From assembly GCA_045113475.1 (NCBI GenBank), contig JBGUIY010000253.1, positions 1 through 18,602 on the forward strand: 18,602 bases of DNA, read 5' to 3'. The stretch is from UBA4246 sp045113475. GTDB lineage: Bacteria > Bacillota > Clostridia > Christensenellales > Aristaeellaceae. Shown piece after piece: positions 1-7,557 of this stretch (position 1 is the stretch's first letter; every line of letters starts with the position of its first letter). The notes under the pieces were generated by a model. The model had not been told where the DNA came from. It did no database searches and saw nothing but the letters and a program-made list of their open reading frames with translations. The translations under genes were made by a program, and so were the position numbers.

Positions 1-62
1 GGCGCTTCCGCGGCATCGGCCGGTTTTCTTACAGAGTCTTCAGCGGTTTCCGCTCTTTTCAT
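1..62 (-). CDS. Possible N-terminal start of a divergent gene (cut by window edge)
   Basis: An ATG on the minus strand at 62 opens a frame of 20 codons that runs off the window without a stop. The residues are charged and alanine-rich, beginning MKRAETAEDS. An extended -10-like sequence (TGG followed by TAGAAT) lies immediately upstream at 63-71, but it would place the transcript start at or just inside the ATG, and there is no Shine-Dalgarno sequence. The true start may therefore lie further left, or there may be no gene here. No family can be recognised. Confidence 0.22.
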   Translation of the reverse strand, partial: MKRAETAEDSVRKPADAAEA

Positions 63-118
63 TCTACCACAATTCAGCGGATTTGCATCACATTTTTTCC
101 GTTCCGGTATCGCGTCGC

Positions 119-147
119 TTGACGCTGTTTTCGTTTTATAATATACT
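119..147 (+). promoter_or_regulatory. Promoter of the zinc-ribbon/TPM/radical SAM operon
   Basis: A -35 element TTGACG (119-124) and a -10 element TATACT (142-147) are separated by exactly 17 bases. This is close to the housekeeping sigma consensus. A second TATAAT at 137-142 is only 12 bases from the -35 and is the less likely choice. Transcription would begin near 154, leaving a leader of about 50 bases before the ATG at 206. Confidence 0.65.
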
Positions 148-205
148 CTTGATGCTGAACAATCAACCATCGACCGTTTAATGATACGCATGAAAGGAAC
201 CTGCC

Positions 206-1849
206 ATGCAAAACCCGGAAAACACGTTTCAAGACGCCGCGGACGGCATCCATTTCCGCTGTGATTCCTGCGGCGGCGCGCTGCTCTACGATATCCAGAA
301 AAACCGGCACGTCCTGCGCTGCAGCTCATGTGATAAAACCAAGGCTGTACGCAGCATCCCCGACCCCACGCTGGAAAGCCCCGAGGCGGCCGACGGCCGG
401 ATGGAAACGCTGGAATACCGCTGTCCTTCCTGCGGCGCGGCGCTGCATTCCACCCAGACCAGCGTTACCAGCTACTGCAATTACTGCGGCTCCGACGTGG
501 TGCTGACGGAACGCGTGTCGCACATGATGCGCCCCTCAAAAATCGTACCGTTTACGGTCACACGGGAGCAGTGCGAGCAGATCTATCGGAAACGCCTGAG
601 CGAATCCCGTTTCACCCCCGCCGAAATGGCAAGTCAGGAAACCATCAGCCATTTCCGGCCGGTATATGTGCCGTTCTGGCGCTATTCCGGAAACGGCGAG
701 GGCGAAAGCCAGGGCAAAAACCTGGTCTCTTACTCCAAAGACGGTTATCACTATTACGATACTTATGAAGTAGAACTGAAAAACCGCATCAGCATATCCG
801 GCGCGTATTATGACGCCAGCAGCACGTTCGACGACGAAACCGCCCAGGCGCTCTGTTTCAGCGAGAAGGGCATGGTCCCGTTCCACCCGGCTTACCTGGC
901 AGGCTTCTACGCCGAAGCCCCCGACCTGGAACCGGAAGCCTGCTACCGTTGGCTGTCCGCCTATTCGCAGGGGTGTTTCAATGAATACCTGCGCAAATCC
1001 AAGGTCTGCAAGGCTGCCTCTTTCCCGGAGAAATTCAGGGAAGAAGCGGAACTGGTGCTGATGCCCGTCTGGCTGCTTGCCTCCCGCCGGGGAGAACAGG
1101 TGGTATATACCGCCATCAACGGCACGAAGGGGAATATCCGGTGCGATCTTCCAGTCAGTCCCAGGCGCGCCGCCCTGACCACTGCCGTCATCACTGCAAT
1201 ACTGGCAGCGCTGATGCTTGTACTGCACCACTTCATCCTGCTCAAGCCCCGGATCACGGCTGCGATCGGCTGCCTGCTGGCCATGGTGTGCTGGGATCTG
1301 ACCGGCCCCTTCCTGAATCGCCTGACAAGGAAGAAAAACGCAGACGATGACCTGACCCGCATCATGAAAAAGAGGAAGGGCGTAAGCAAGGAGCCTGACG
1401 AAGTGTATCCCGATGCCCAGGCAAAACAGGACGCCCTGAAACCGCCTGTTTCGCCCAAAGGCCTGATCTGGTGTGCCGGCATCGCGTTCGGGCTGTTCCT
1501 GTTCGGGCTGTTATTGTCATCCAACCGGGTGCTGTACCTGGACAATCTGCTTTCTGACCGTTCCTGGCTTCCGTACTGCCTGACGATCGCGGCCGGTATA
1601 TTGGATTTCTGCATCTTACTGTCTTTGCATGACATATCCATGCCCTGCAGGCTTACGTTATGGGCGCACATCCTGCTGTGCGTACTGATGCTGTTTTCAC
1701 CCACCAACGTCAATTACGTCTGGTTTTACGGACTGATCATCATCAATTACGCGCTCACGCTGGGCGTCGTCATCAGCGGCATGGCCATGCACAATCAATA
1801 CGTCTCCCGTCCGGTACCCTTCTTCGGGAAGGAGGGGGAAGAAGAATGA
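206..1849 (+). CDS. Zinc-ribbon multi-pass membrane protein, YdjG-like
   Basis: A 547-residue protein of unknown biochemical role. Two N-terminal zinc ribbons are visible as CxxC pairs: Cys19/22 with Cys39/42, and Cys73/76 with Cys91/94. A middle region (about 110-300) contains KIVPF and, about 50 residues later, VYVPFWRY. This pattern is typical of clostridial proteins annotated only as TFIIB-type zinc-ribbon proteins. The C-terminal half has five or six hydrophobic segments (roughly 321-345, 350-370, 421-441, 459-478, 483-502 and 506-528), so the ribbons are probably cytosolic on a membrane anchor. The ATG at 206 is preceded by an AAAGGA ribosome-binding site. Its stop overlaps the next ATG (ATGA at 1846-1849), which implies translational coupling. 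From memory, B. subtilis YdjG is a zinc-ribbon membrane protein that works with the TPM protein YdjH in a PspA-linked membrane-stress operon. The same pairing here supports a YdjG-like assignment, by inference. This protein is longer than I would expect for YdjG. Confidence 0.72.
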   Translation: MQNPENTFQDAADGIHFRCDSCGGALLYDIQKNRHVLRCSSCDKTKAVRSIPDPTLESPEAADGRMETLEYRCPSCGAALHSTQTSVTSYCNYCGSDVVLTERVSHMMRPSKIVPFTVTREQCEQIYRKRLSESRFTPAEMASQETISHFRPVYVPFWRYSGNGEGESQGKNLVSYSKDGYHYYDTYEVELKNRISISGAYYDASSTFDDETAQALCFSEKGMVPFHPAYLAGFYAEAPDLEPEACYRWLSAYSQGCFNEYLRKSKVCKAASFPEKFREEAELVLMPVWLLASRRGEQVVYTAINGTKGNIRCDLPVSPRRAALTTAVITAILAALMLVLHHFILLKPRITAAIGCLLAMVCWDLTGPFLNRLTRKKNADDDLTRIMKKRKGVSKEPDEVYPDAQAKQDALKPPVSPKGLIWCAGIAFGLFLFGLLLSSNRVLYLDNLLSDRSWLPYCLTIAAGILDFCILLSLHDISMPCRLTLWAHILLCVLMLFSPTNVNYVWFYGLIIINYALTLGVVISGMAMHNQYVSRPVPFFGKEGEEE

Positions 1850-2646
1850 AACGCTTCCTTCTTCTCACGTTGGCGCTGACATGCCTGTTTTTGACCGCCT
1901 TTCCCGCGCAAGGCAGCGGGGAAAGCAGCACCGGTTACAGGGTCATCCTCGACGACGGGGCAGACCTGCTTACCCCGGACGAGGAGCAGCGCGTTCTTGA
2001 GGCCATGACCCCTCTGAGCAGATACGGCGACGTGATCTTCTGGACGACGCTGGCACGTTCATCGAACACCTCCATGCTTCGCCTGCAGCAGTATGTGGAC
2101 GTGAATATCAGCCCTTCCGTCGACCACCCGAGTGCTTCCTTTTTCATCGATATGTCCTCCCGCACATTCTGCATTCTGAACCGCGGAGAGCTCATGCGCA
2201 CGGTAGACAGTTCGGAAGTAAACAGTATCATCAGCCAGGTCAGGCCATACGCCAAAGCGGGAGAATACGCCGAATGCGCTGTCCAGGCATTCAACGCCAT
2301 CCGCAATGCGCATATCGGCGCGCGGTCGTTCTCCGTCATGCGCTGGCTGTGCGCGCTGCTGCTGTCCGCGGGCATAGGACTGATCGTTTCGTTCAGGTAT
2401 ATCCAGCGCAAGAGCATACAGCCGATACCGTCAGTGCGCACCCTTGACTTCAATGTCAAGAAGGACATCAAGTCGGAAGTCCTTTCCAGCAAGCTTGAAC
2501 AGCAGACAAAAACAAAGATACAGGAACGGAGTTCGTCCTCGTCGGGTTCCTCCTGCTCCTCCTGCTCGTCCTGCTCATCATGTTCGTCCTGCTCTTCCGG
2601 TTCTTCCTGCTCGTCCTGCGGTTCCGGCGGCAGCAGCAGTTTCTGA
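1846..2646 (+). CDS. TPM-domain membrane protein with C-terminal Ser/Cys repeat tail, YdjH-like
   Basis: A 266-residue protein starting at the ATG at 1846, which overlaps the upstream stop. The same frame is open further upstream, but only this start gives a signal peptide (residues 1-23, MKRFLLL onward). A TPM-like domain follows at about 31-150, with the characteristic DDGADLLTPDEE opening, and then one transmembrane helix at about 164-184. Predicted topology is an extracytoplasmic TPM domain and a cytosolic C-terminus. The C-terminus (229-266) is a low-complexity tail with seven cysteines at 237, 240, 243, 246, 249, 255 and 258, mostly as Ser-Ser-Cys triplets, ending GSGGSSSF. TPM proteins often end in Gly/Ser-rich tails; the regular cysteines are the unusual part. 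A radical SAM/SPASM enzyme follows 19 bases downstream, so the tail is a candidate substrate, by inference only. Alternatives are metal or Fe-S binding, or lipid attachment. Confidence 0.78.
   Translation: MKRFLLLTLALTCLFLTAFPAQGSGESSTGYRVILDDGADLLTPDEEQRVLEAMTPLSRYGDVIFWTTLARSSNTSMLRLQQYVDVNISPSVDHPSASFFIDMSSRTFCILNRGELMRTVDSSEVNSIISQVRPYAKAGEYAECAVQAFNAIRNAHIGARSFSVMRWLCALLLSAGIGLIVSFRYIQRKSIQPIPSVRTLDFNVKKDIKSEVLSSKLEQQTKTKIQERSSSSSGSSCSSCSSCSSCSSCSSGSSCSSCGSGGSSSF
2530..2643 (+). repeat. Ser-Ser-Cys triplet repeat encoded at the 3' end of the TPM gene
   Basis: Eight 9-base units run in tandem: seven encode Ser-Ser-Cys and the sixth encodes Ser-Ser-Gly. They are flanked by Ser/Gly-rich sequence. 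Serine codons TCC, TCG, TCA and TCT and cysteine codons TGC and TGT are mixed between units. The amino-acid pattern is therefore more constant than the DNA, which argues for selection on the protein rather than recent replication slippage. Confidence 0.85.
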
Positions 2647-2665
2647 TCACGAAAGAAGGATATCC

Positions 2666-3715
2666 ATGAAAAAGAATCTCCGCGAATCCGGCCGGCCGCG
2701 CTTCGTTTTCCAGTGGCATATCACTGACGCCTGCGACCAGCGGTGCAAGCACTGCTATATCTATGCGGAAAACAGCGGCAAAGCCGTGGAAACCATGGCG
2801 CTGCCGCAGATGCGGCAGGTGCTGGCGAAATGCCTGAACTTCTGTGAACACCTCGGCTACGAGCCGTATTTCTGCATCACCGGCGGCGATCCGCTGCTGC
2901 ATCCGAACTTCTGGGAGCTCGCGGAATTGCTCCATCAGCTGAAGATTTCCTTCACGATCCTGGGCAATCCTTTCCACCTGACGGACAAGGTCTGCGCGAA
3001 GCTGAAAAAGCTGGGCTGCAAGTCCTACCAGCTGTCCATAGACGGCCTGGAAAAGACCCACGACGCCTTGCGAAAGCCCGGTTCCTACCGGGAAACGATG
3101 GAAAAGATCGCCATGCTGAACAAAGCGGGCCTCCATTCCACCGTGATGACCACCGTGAGCAGCCTGAACATGAACGAGCTTCCCGCCGTCATCGAAGCCA
3201 TGGCGGAAGCGAAGGCAGGCACCTATGCCTTCTCCCGCTACTGCCCCACAGGCGCAGACAAAGATGTGGGCATCACGCCGCAGGAGTACAAAGCCCTGCT
3301 GGCCAGATGCGCCGAAACGATACGCGGCCTGCAGCAGCGCGGCTGTGCCACCCATTTCGGAAAAAAAGACCATTTATGGACGCTCTACGATTACGAGCGC
3401 GGAGCATTCAAAATTCCAGAGGACGCTGAGGCCGGGGTGATCTACGGCGGCTGCCACTGCGGCAGGAGCCACCTGACGATATTGCCCAACGGTGATGTGT
3501 ACGCCTGCCGGCGCGTACTGAACAGCCGGGTCGGCAACGCGCTGACAGACGATCTGGACAGCATCTGGGTCGGTCCCATGGCCGCCTACAGGCATTACGG
3601 TCAGTTCAAAAAGTGCGCCGGCTGCGAGCTGATGCCCTGGTGCCGCGGCTGCCCCGCCGTCGCCAGCGCAGGCAGCGGCGATTTCTACGCCGCGGATCCC
3701 CAGTGCTGGAAATAG
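2666..3715 (+). CDS. Radical SAM enzyme with C-terminal SPASM domain
   Basis: A 349-residue enzyme. The ATG at 2666 follows a good ribosome-binding site (GAAAGAAGGA, 2651-2660); the same frame extends upstream through the TPM gene but lacks a plausible start there. The radical SAM cluster motif is Cys23/Cys27/Cys30 (ACDQRCKHCY), preceded by QWHIT, with a SAM-binding GGDPLLHP segment following. The C-terminal region looks like a SPASM domain with two auxiliary Fe-S clusters: CHCG, NGDVYACRR, then C-x2-C-x5-C-x2-C (CAGCELMPWCRGC) and a final Cys close to the C-terminus. Many SPASM enzymes form thioether or carbon-carbon crosslinks in ribosomal peptides; others act on proteins or on haem precursors. 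The neighbouring cysteine-repeat tail makes it a candidate substrate. No separate short precursor gene or peptide transporter is visible. The class is certain; the substrate is inference. Confidence 0.88.
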   Translation: MKKNLRESGRPRFVFQWHITDACDQRCKHCYIYAENSGKAVETMALPQMRQVLAKCLNFCEHLGYEPYFCITGGDPLLHPNFWELAELLHQLKISFTILGNPFHLTDKVCAKLKKLGCKSYQLSIDGLEKTHDALRKPGSYRETMEKIAMLNKAGLHSTVMTTVSSLNMNELPAVIEAMAEAKAGTYAFSRYCPTGADKDVGITPQEYKALLARCAETIRGLQQRGCATHFGKKDHLWTLYDYERGAFKIPEDAEAGVIYGGCHCGRSHLTILPNGDVYACRRVLNSRVGNALTDDLDSIWVGPMAAYRHYGQFKKCAGCELMPWCRGCPAVASAGSGDFYAADPQCWK

Positions 3716-3722
3716 TCAAACA

Positions 3723-3772
3723 GAAAAACAGCTTCGGAACGTTCTTTAAAACCGTCCCGAAGCTGTTTTTTG
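3723..3772. terminator. Bidirectional intrinsic terminator between convergent operons
   Basis: An inverted repeat pairs AAAACAGCTTCGG-A-ACG with CGT-C-CCGAAGCTGTTTT around a loop of about 11 bases, with one internal mismatch. It is followed by a T run on the plus strand, and the A run before it gives a T run on the minus strand. It can therefore end both the radical SAM operon and the converging response-regulator operon. The remaining 83 bases to 3855 show nothing else. Confidence 0.88.
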
Positions 3773-3855
3773 TTCAGAACACCGGATTCTTCATATTATC
3801 AAAAAACAGGTATCGGCATTCAGGCATGCATCGGTCAGGGTGCCGGCATAATGCT

Positions 3856-4614
3856 TCATCGTCCGGGACCGGTCGGCCGCACGCCGTTGCGGTATTCGCC
3901 CGGCGTGCAGCCCACATATTTCTTGAAGCTCTTGGAGAAGTGCGCCACATCCGTATAGCCGACGCTTTCCGCCACCTCGTGAATGCGCTGGGCCGGATCC
4001 GCCAGCAGTTTCTTGGCCCGCTCCACGCGCATGTTTCCCAGAAGATCGAAAAAGGTCTGCTGGGTTTCCCTGTTCAGGAGCTTGGACAAATGCCACTGGC
4101 TCACATACACGTTATCCGCCACATCACTGAGGGACAGGTGCTGTTCCGTAAAATGCTCCCGCATGTATGCCAGAGCGGCCTGTACAACGAAGTTCCCCGC
4201 CGCGGCATCCTCCTCCGGTTCCCCATCGTCCGCGCGCAAAGCGTCCAGGCGCTCCGTCATCAGCCGGAGCGCTTCTTCGATCTCATCCATGTTGCTGGGC
4301 TTCAGCAGATAGCGGCAGACCCCAAGGTGCAGCGCCTGCCGGGCGTAGTCAAAGTCCCGGTAGGCGGTCAGCACACTCACCTGCATGTGAGGGAATTCGC
4401 TGCGCAGGGCCGCCAGCATCGTGAGACCGTCCATGTTCGGCATACGGATATCAGTCAGCACGATATCCGGCCTGACCTCGCGGATCAGCTTGAGGCCGCT
4501 CAGCCCGTCGTACGCCACACCCGCCACCTGGCAACCCAGTTCCTCCCAGGGCACCACGCTGGACAGCCCCTTGACGATCAGCCTTTCATCGTCCACCAGT
4601 ATCACCCGGTACAT
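3856..4614 (-). CDS. AraC-type response regulator, YesN-like
   Basis: A 252-residue cytosolic regulator. The start is taken at the ATG at 4614 because it gives the canonical receiver opening MYRVILVDDE and avoids the 85-base overlap with the upstream gene that a longer start would need. The receiver domain covers about 1-120, with acidic Asp8/Asp9, phospho-acceptor Asp55 (LTDIRMPNMDG) and the conserved lysine in YLLKP. The C-terminal 100 residues form an AraC/XylS double helix-turn-helix ending in the family signature (VGYTDVAHFSKSFKKYVGCTPGEYR, split here only for reading). It is the last gene of the minus-strand operon, 8 bases after the solute-binding protein. It is expected to be phosphorylated by the kinase at 5830-7539 and to activate the divergent control region at 11412-11624. 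That target is inferred from the genetic context. Confidence 0.93.
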   Translation of the reverse strand: MYRVILVDDERLIVKGLSSVVPWEELGCQVAGVAYDGLSGLKLIREVRPDIVLTDIRMPNMDGLTMLAALRSEFPHMQVSVLTAYRDFDYARQALHLGVCRYLLKPSNMDEIEEALRLMTERLDALRADDGEPEEDAAAGNFVVQAALAYMREHFTEQHLSLSDVADNVYVSQWHLSKLLNRETQQTFFDLLGNMRVERAKKLLADPAQRIHEVAESVGYTDVAHFSKSFKKYVGCTPGEYRNGVRPTGPGR

Positions 4615-4622
4615 ACTCTGCC

Positions 4623-5816
4623 TCACTCTCCGAAGGGCCGCAGCGCCATGACGCGCTTCCAGCATTCTTCTGGCGTCATCGCGCCAGTCGCGACGGCGGG
4701 GATGCACTCAAGCAGCCACACTTCCCGCGCTTTGTTGCTCATGGCGTCCTGCAGGGGGCTGAGCATCCGCCGGCCTTCCGTCATTTCCTCCGCGGATTCG
4801 AGCAGCCGCCCGCCCAGACCCGTATAGCCCAGCCTGCGCACATTTTTCGTGAATGCCGTCAGCAGGGAAACGGCCGCGTCGCGGCGGGGGCTGTTCCAGG
4901 CCCTCCGCGTCAGGTAAAAGCCCATCGACACGCCGCCGATATAGCAGTCCGCGAAGCCTGAGCCGTTCTTTCTGGGGACAGGCAGCACCCTGGTGGTATT
5001 CATGCTTTCCGCCGGGAGCGAGGAAGCCAGCCAGCTGCCGTCGATCTGCATGGCGGCTTTCTTGCTGAGGAACAGTTCGGTGGCGGCGCTTTCATATGTG
5101 GCGCCGGCGTTATCCGCGAACGCGTTCATCTGATACAGTTCCCTGATCAGCGCCATGGCTTCGTACCAGGAGGCGGGGACTTCCTCGATTGACCGCGGAC
5201 GCAGCTGCTGCTCCTCAGGTGTAGCACAGGCCAGCAGGGCGAACTCTGCCAGATAGTGGGGAATATCAGAAAGCGAAATGGCGACAGGCACCACGCCTGC
5301 CGCACGGAACGCCCCGATCGCGTTCACGAGGCCGGCCCAGTCCTCAGGCAAAGGAACGCCATACTGTTCAAAGAGATCGGTATTGGCATACAGACCTTCC
5401 CAGAAGGAGCGCGTGGGCACGGCGTAGATCTTCCCATCCGGCTCCCGGAGCGCTTCGTTTTCAGGCAGATCCGCTTCCGGGTAGGCGGCGTTGATATCGG
5501 CGATCGGCACGACCTTGTACAGAATCGGCGCGGAATCGGCCCCCGCCGCAAAAAAGAACAGAACGTCCGGTTCGTTGCCCGCCGCAAAATCGTTGAGCAC
5601 GCCCTTTTTCCAGCTCTCGTCGCTGGCCGCCGAGACGTCGATCACCGTGTTGCCCGTGGCCGCTTCATACTCATTGAGGATATCCACATAAGCCACGGCT
5701 GCCGTATCCGCCCCCGCGAAGGAGCTGACCGTACGCAGCGTCACGCCCTCCGCGGACGCGCACACGAGCCACAGTACGCAGACCAGGAATACCGCTGACC
5801 AGCGGAAGACACGCAT
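4623..5816 (-). CDS. Extracellular sugar-binding protein placed between kinase and regulator
   Basis: A 397-residue exported protein of the type-1 extracellular solute-binding family. It has a signal peptide (residues 1-22, cleavage likely after ASA) and then a typical two-lobed body, with patterns such as DGKIYAVPTRSFWEGLYANTD and FLSKKAAMQIDGSW common to sugar-binding proteins. The Cys at residue 19 does not sit in a normal lipobox, so membrane anchoring is unclear. A strong AAAGGAGG ribosome-binding site overlaps the end of the kinase gene. It has no permease beside it in its own operon; it lies 13 bases after the kinase and 8 bases before the response regulator. Binding proteins encoded with a kinase and regulator can serve as the ligand sensor, as known for XylFII with LytS. 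A sensing rather than transport role is therefore plausible, but it could be a second transport receptor. Confidence 0.85.
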   Translation of the reverse strand: MRVFRWSAVFLVCVLWLVCASAEGVTLRTVSSFAGADTAAVAYVDILNEYEAATGNTVIDVSAASDESWKKGVLNDFAAGNEPDVLFFFAAGADSAPILYKVVPIADINAAYPEADLPENEALREPDGKIYAVPTRSFWEGLYANTDLFEQYGVPLPEDWAGLVNAIGAFRAAGVVPVAISLSDIPHYLAEFALLACATPEEQQLRPRSIEEVPASWYEAMALIRELYQMNAFADNAGATYESAATELFLSKKAAMQIDGSWLASSLPAESMNTTRVLPVPRKNGSGFADCYIGGVSMGFYLTRRAWNSPRRDAAVSLLTAFTKNVRRLGYTGLGGRLLESAEEMTEGRRMLSPLQDAMSNKAREVWLLECIPAVATGAMTPEECWKRVMALRPFGE

Positions 5817-5829
5817 ACTCCTTCCTCCT

Positions 5830-7539
5830 TTACGCTTTCGGGATGTCTATGCTGACGGTGGTACGGTTCTCCTCATCGCCGTCCACCCGGATATCCGCTT
5901 TGCCGCCGTAGATCAGCCGCAGGCGGTCGGCGATATTGGCCAGGCCCAGGTGCGTCCCGCCCTTCGTCTCTCCGCGCAGCGCGGCGTCGATCTTCTCCCT
6001 GTCCTTGGGCCCGATGCCCTTTCCCGTATTGCTGATTTCGATATGGATGCAATCCCCGAGCTTACGGCATACCAGCAGGATCTCGCCGCCGCCGGCAGAC
6101 GCGATGCCGTGCTCCACCGCGTTTTCCAGCACGGGCTGGATGGTCAGCAGGGGCAGCAGGCAGTCCTCCGTATCCGCTTCGATCCGCCTGGTACATGAGA
6201 TGCTGTCGCCGAAGCGCTGCTGCACAAAGTAGATGTAGGCATCCGCAACCTCCATCTCCTCCTTCAGGGTCACCATGCGGCGGTCCTGGCGGGCCATGCT
6301 GGCGCCGAGCAGCACGCTCAGGGCGCTGACCATGGCGGGGATGGTTTCCGATTTTTCCATCCGCGCTTCCCAGTTGATGGCCTCCAGCGCATTATTGATG
6401 AAGTGCGGGTTGATGCGGCTCTGCAGCGCCTGGATCTGGGCATTCTTGAGCGCCAGCTCCTCTTTGTAAGTCCGGTCGATCAATTCCTCCAGACGGCGTG
6501 ACATGTTGGAGAAGGCAACCCCGAGGTCCCCCAGCTCGTCTCCCCCGCGCATGGGAACCGTCACGCCCAGTTCGCCGCTTTCGATACGTTTCGAGGCGTC
6601 GGACAGCAGGGTGATGGGTTTGATGATGCGCCGGCTCACATACCAGGCCAGGAGCGCGAAGAGCGGGATGAGCAGCAGCTGCATCCCAACGGAAAGATAA
6701 ACGAAAAGATAATACTCACGGTACTGCTCCCGCTTGTTCAGGGTGATCAGCAGGTCCATGCCGTAATCATCGTTCCGGTAGGTCTTGCCGTACCGGATGG
6801 ACTCGCCTTCTTCGCTGAGGCCTTCCTTCAGTCCGCCCCAGTCAGCGCCTGTGTCACCCGCCTCGTCCAGGCGCAGCAATGCGCTGCCGTGCCAGCTTTC
6901 GGCCAAAGACAGCACCGGCGCGAACATTTTTGCCCGGTCGATGCCGAGCACCAGCATCCCGTAACGCTCCATGCGCAGGTTCATCAGGTTGCGCAGCAGA
7001 TAGATATTCCCGTCCTTCTGTATGAAACGGCTGCCGGTATCCAGTTCTTCCCCCAGGCGCAGCGCTTCCTCCTGCATGCCGTTCAGGAAGGTCATGGCCT
7101 CCCGGTATCCCGAACGGGTGTACATATACAGTTCCGGCCGCGTGACGGGAAAGTAAGCCGCGAAAGTGAAAACGCTGTCCCGGCTGTATTTGCGCTCCAT
7201 ATAGGCGCGGGAAATGCGCAGGAATTCGGCATCCGTGGTGCCGCCCAGCCGCCAGCCCTCATAGGCGTCCGCCAATTCCCCGTCATATACGGCGTCGCGG
7301 GCCAGGGCGATGGCGTGCTGCACCTGCTCGTCCGTCAGGGTCCAGGCATGCTCCACACTGGCCGTCAGCGCGGATTCCGTCTTATCCCGGACGCTTTTCA
7401 GCAGGATCTGCTGTGTAAACAGACCCAGCAGCAGGGCGGGGATCAGGTAGCACAGCAGCATGATCGCCAGTATCTGAAAGCGCAGCGTATTGAAAATGGC
7501 GCCGAACCGCTTTTTCTCCTTACGCGCTTCGTTCTCCAT
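5830..7539 (-). CDS. Membrane sensor histidine kinase, YesM-like
   Basis: A 569-residue integral membrane kinase. One membrane helix lies at about 18-42, an extracytoplasmic sensor region of about 230 residues follows, and a second helix lies at about 277-299. A HAMP linker (about 300-355, with RRIIKPITLLSDASKRIESG) leads to the His_kinase domain. The phospho-acceptor is His379 in INPHFINNALEAINW. The ATPase domain shows the N box (QPVLENAVEHGIA) and G box (ISNTGKGIGP). This architecture matches YesM-type kinases that pair with AraC-type regulators for carbohydrate genes. It starts 18 bases after the mutase gene, with a GGAG ribosome-binding site. The adjacent binding protein is a likely partner for its outer domain, by inference. 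The sensor region has no sequence signature that I can assign confidently. Confidence 0.93.
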   Translation of the reverse strand: MENEARKEKKRFGAIFNTLRFQILAIMLLCYLIPALLLGLFTQQILLKSVRDKTESALTASVEHAWTLTDEQVQHAIALARDAVYDGELADAYEGWRLGGTTDAEFLRISRAYMERKYSRDSVFTFAAYFPVTRPELYMYTRSGYREAMTFLNGMQEEALRLGEELDTGSRFIQKDGNIYLLRNLMNLRMERYGMLVLGIDRAKMFAPVLSLAESWHGSALLRLDEAGDTGADWGGLKEGLSEEGESIRYGKTYRNDDYGMDLLITLNKREQYREYYLFVYLSVGMQLLLIPLFALLAWYVSRRIIKPITLLSDASKRIESGELGVTVPMRGGDELGDLGVAFSNMSRRLEELIDRTYKEELALKNAQIQALQSRINPHFINNALEAINWEARMEKSETIPAMVSALSVLLGASMARQDRRMVTLKEEMEVADAYIYFVQQRFGDSISCTRRIEADTEDCLLPLLTIQPVLENAVEHGIASAGGGEILLVCRKLGDCIHIEISNTGKGIGPKDREKIDAALRGETKGGTHLGLANIADRLRLIYGGKADIRVDGDEENRTTVSIDIPKA

Positions 7540-7557
7540 GCCGTACGCTCCTGCTGG

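Noticed and set aside
154..205. Possible riboswitch in the leader of the first operon
   Set aside because: The leader is only about 50 bases long and shows no strong stems or known aptamer motifs.
2530..2643. The Ser/Cys-coding triplet array as a CRISPR-like or slippage microsatellite
   Set aside because: Units are 9 bases long without spacers, stay in frame and vary synonymously, so it is a coding repeat under protein-level constraint.
2468..3373. A 301-codon minus-strand open frame across the radical SAM gene
   Set aside because: The plus strand encodes a full radical SAM/SPASM protein with all motifs. The antisense frame has none and begins in the complement of the Ser/Cys repeat.
3613..4827. 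A 404-codon plus-strand open frame running from the radical SAM 3' end across the terminator and the regulator gene
   Set aside because: It crosses a strong bidirectional terminator and lies antisense to a clear AraC-type response regulator; its translation has no recognisable features.
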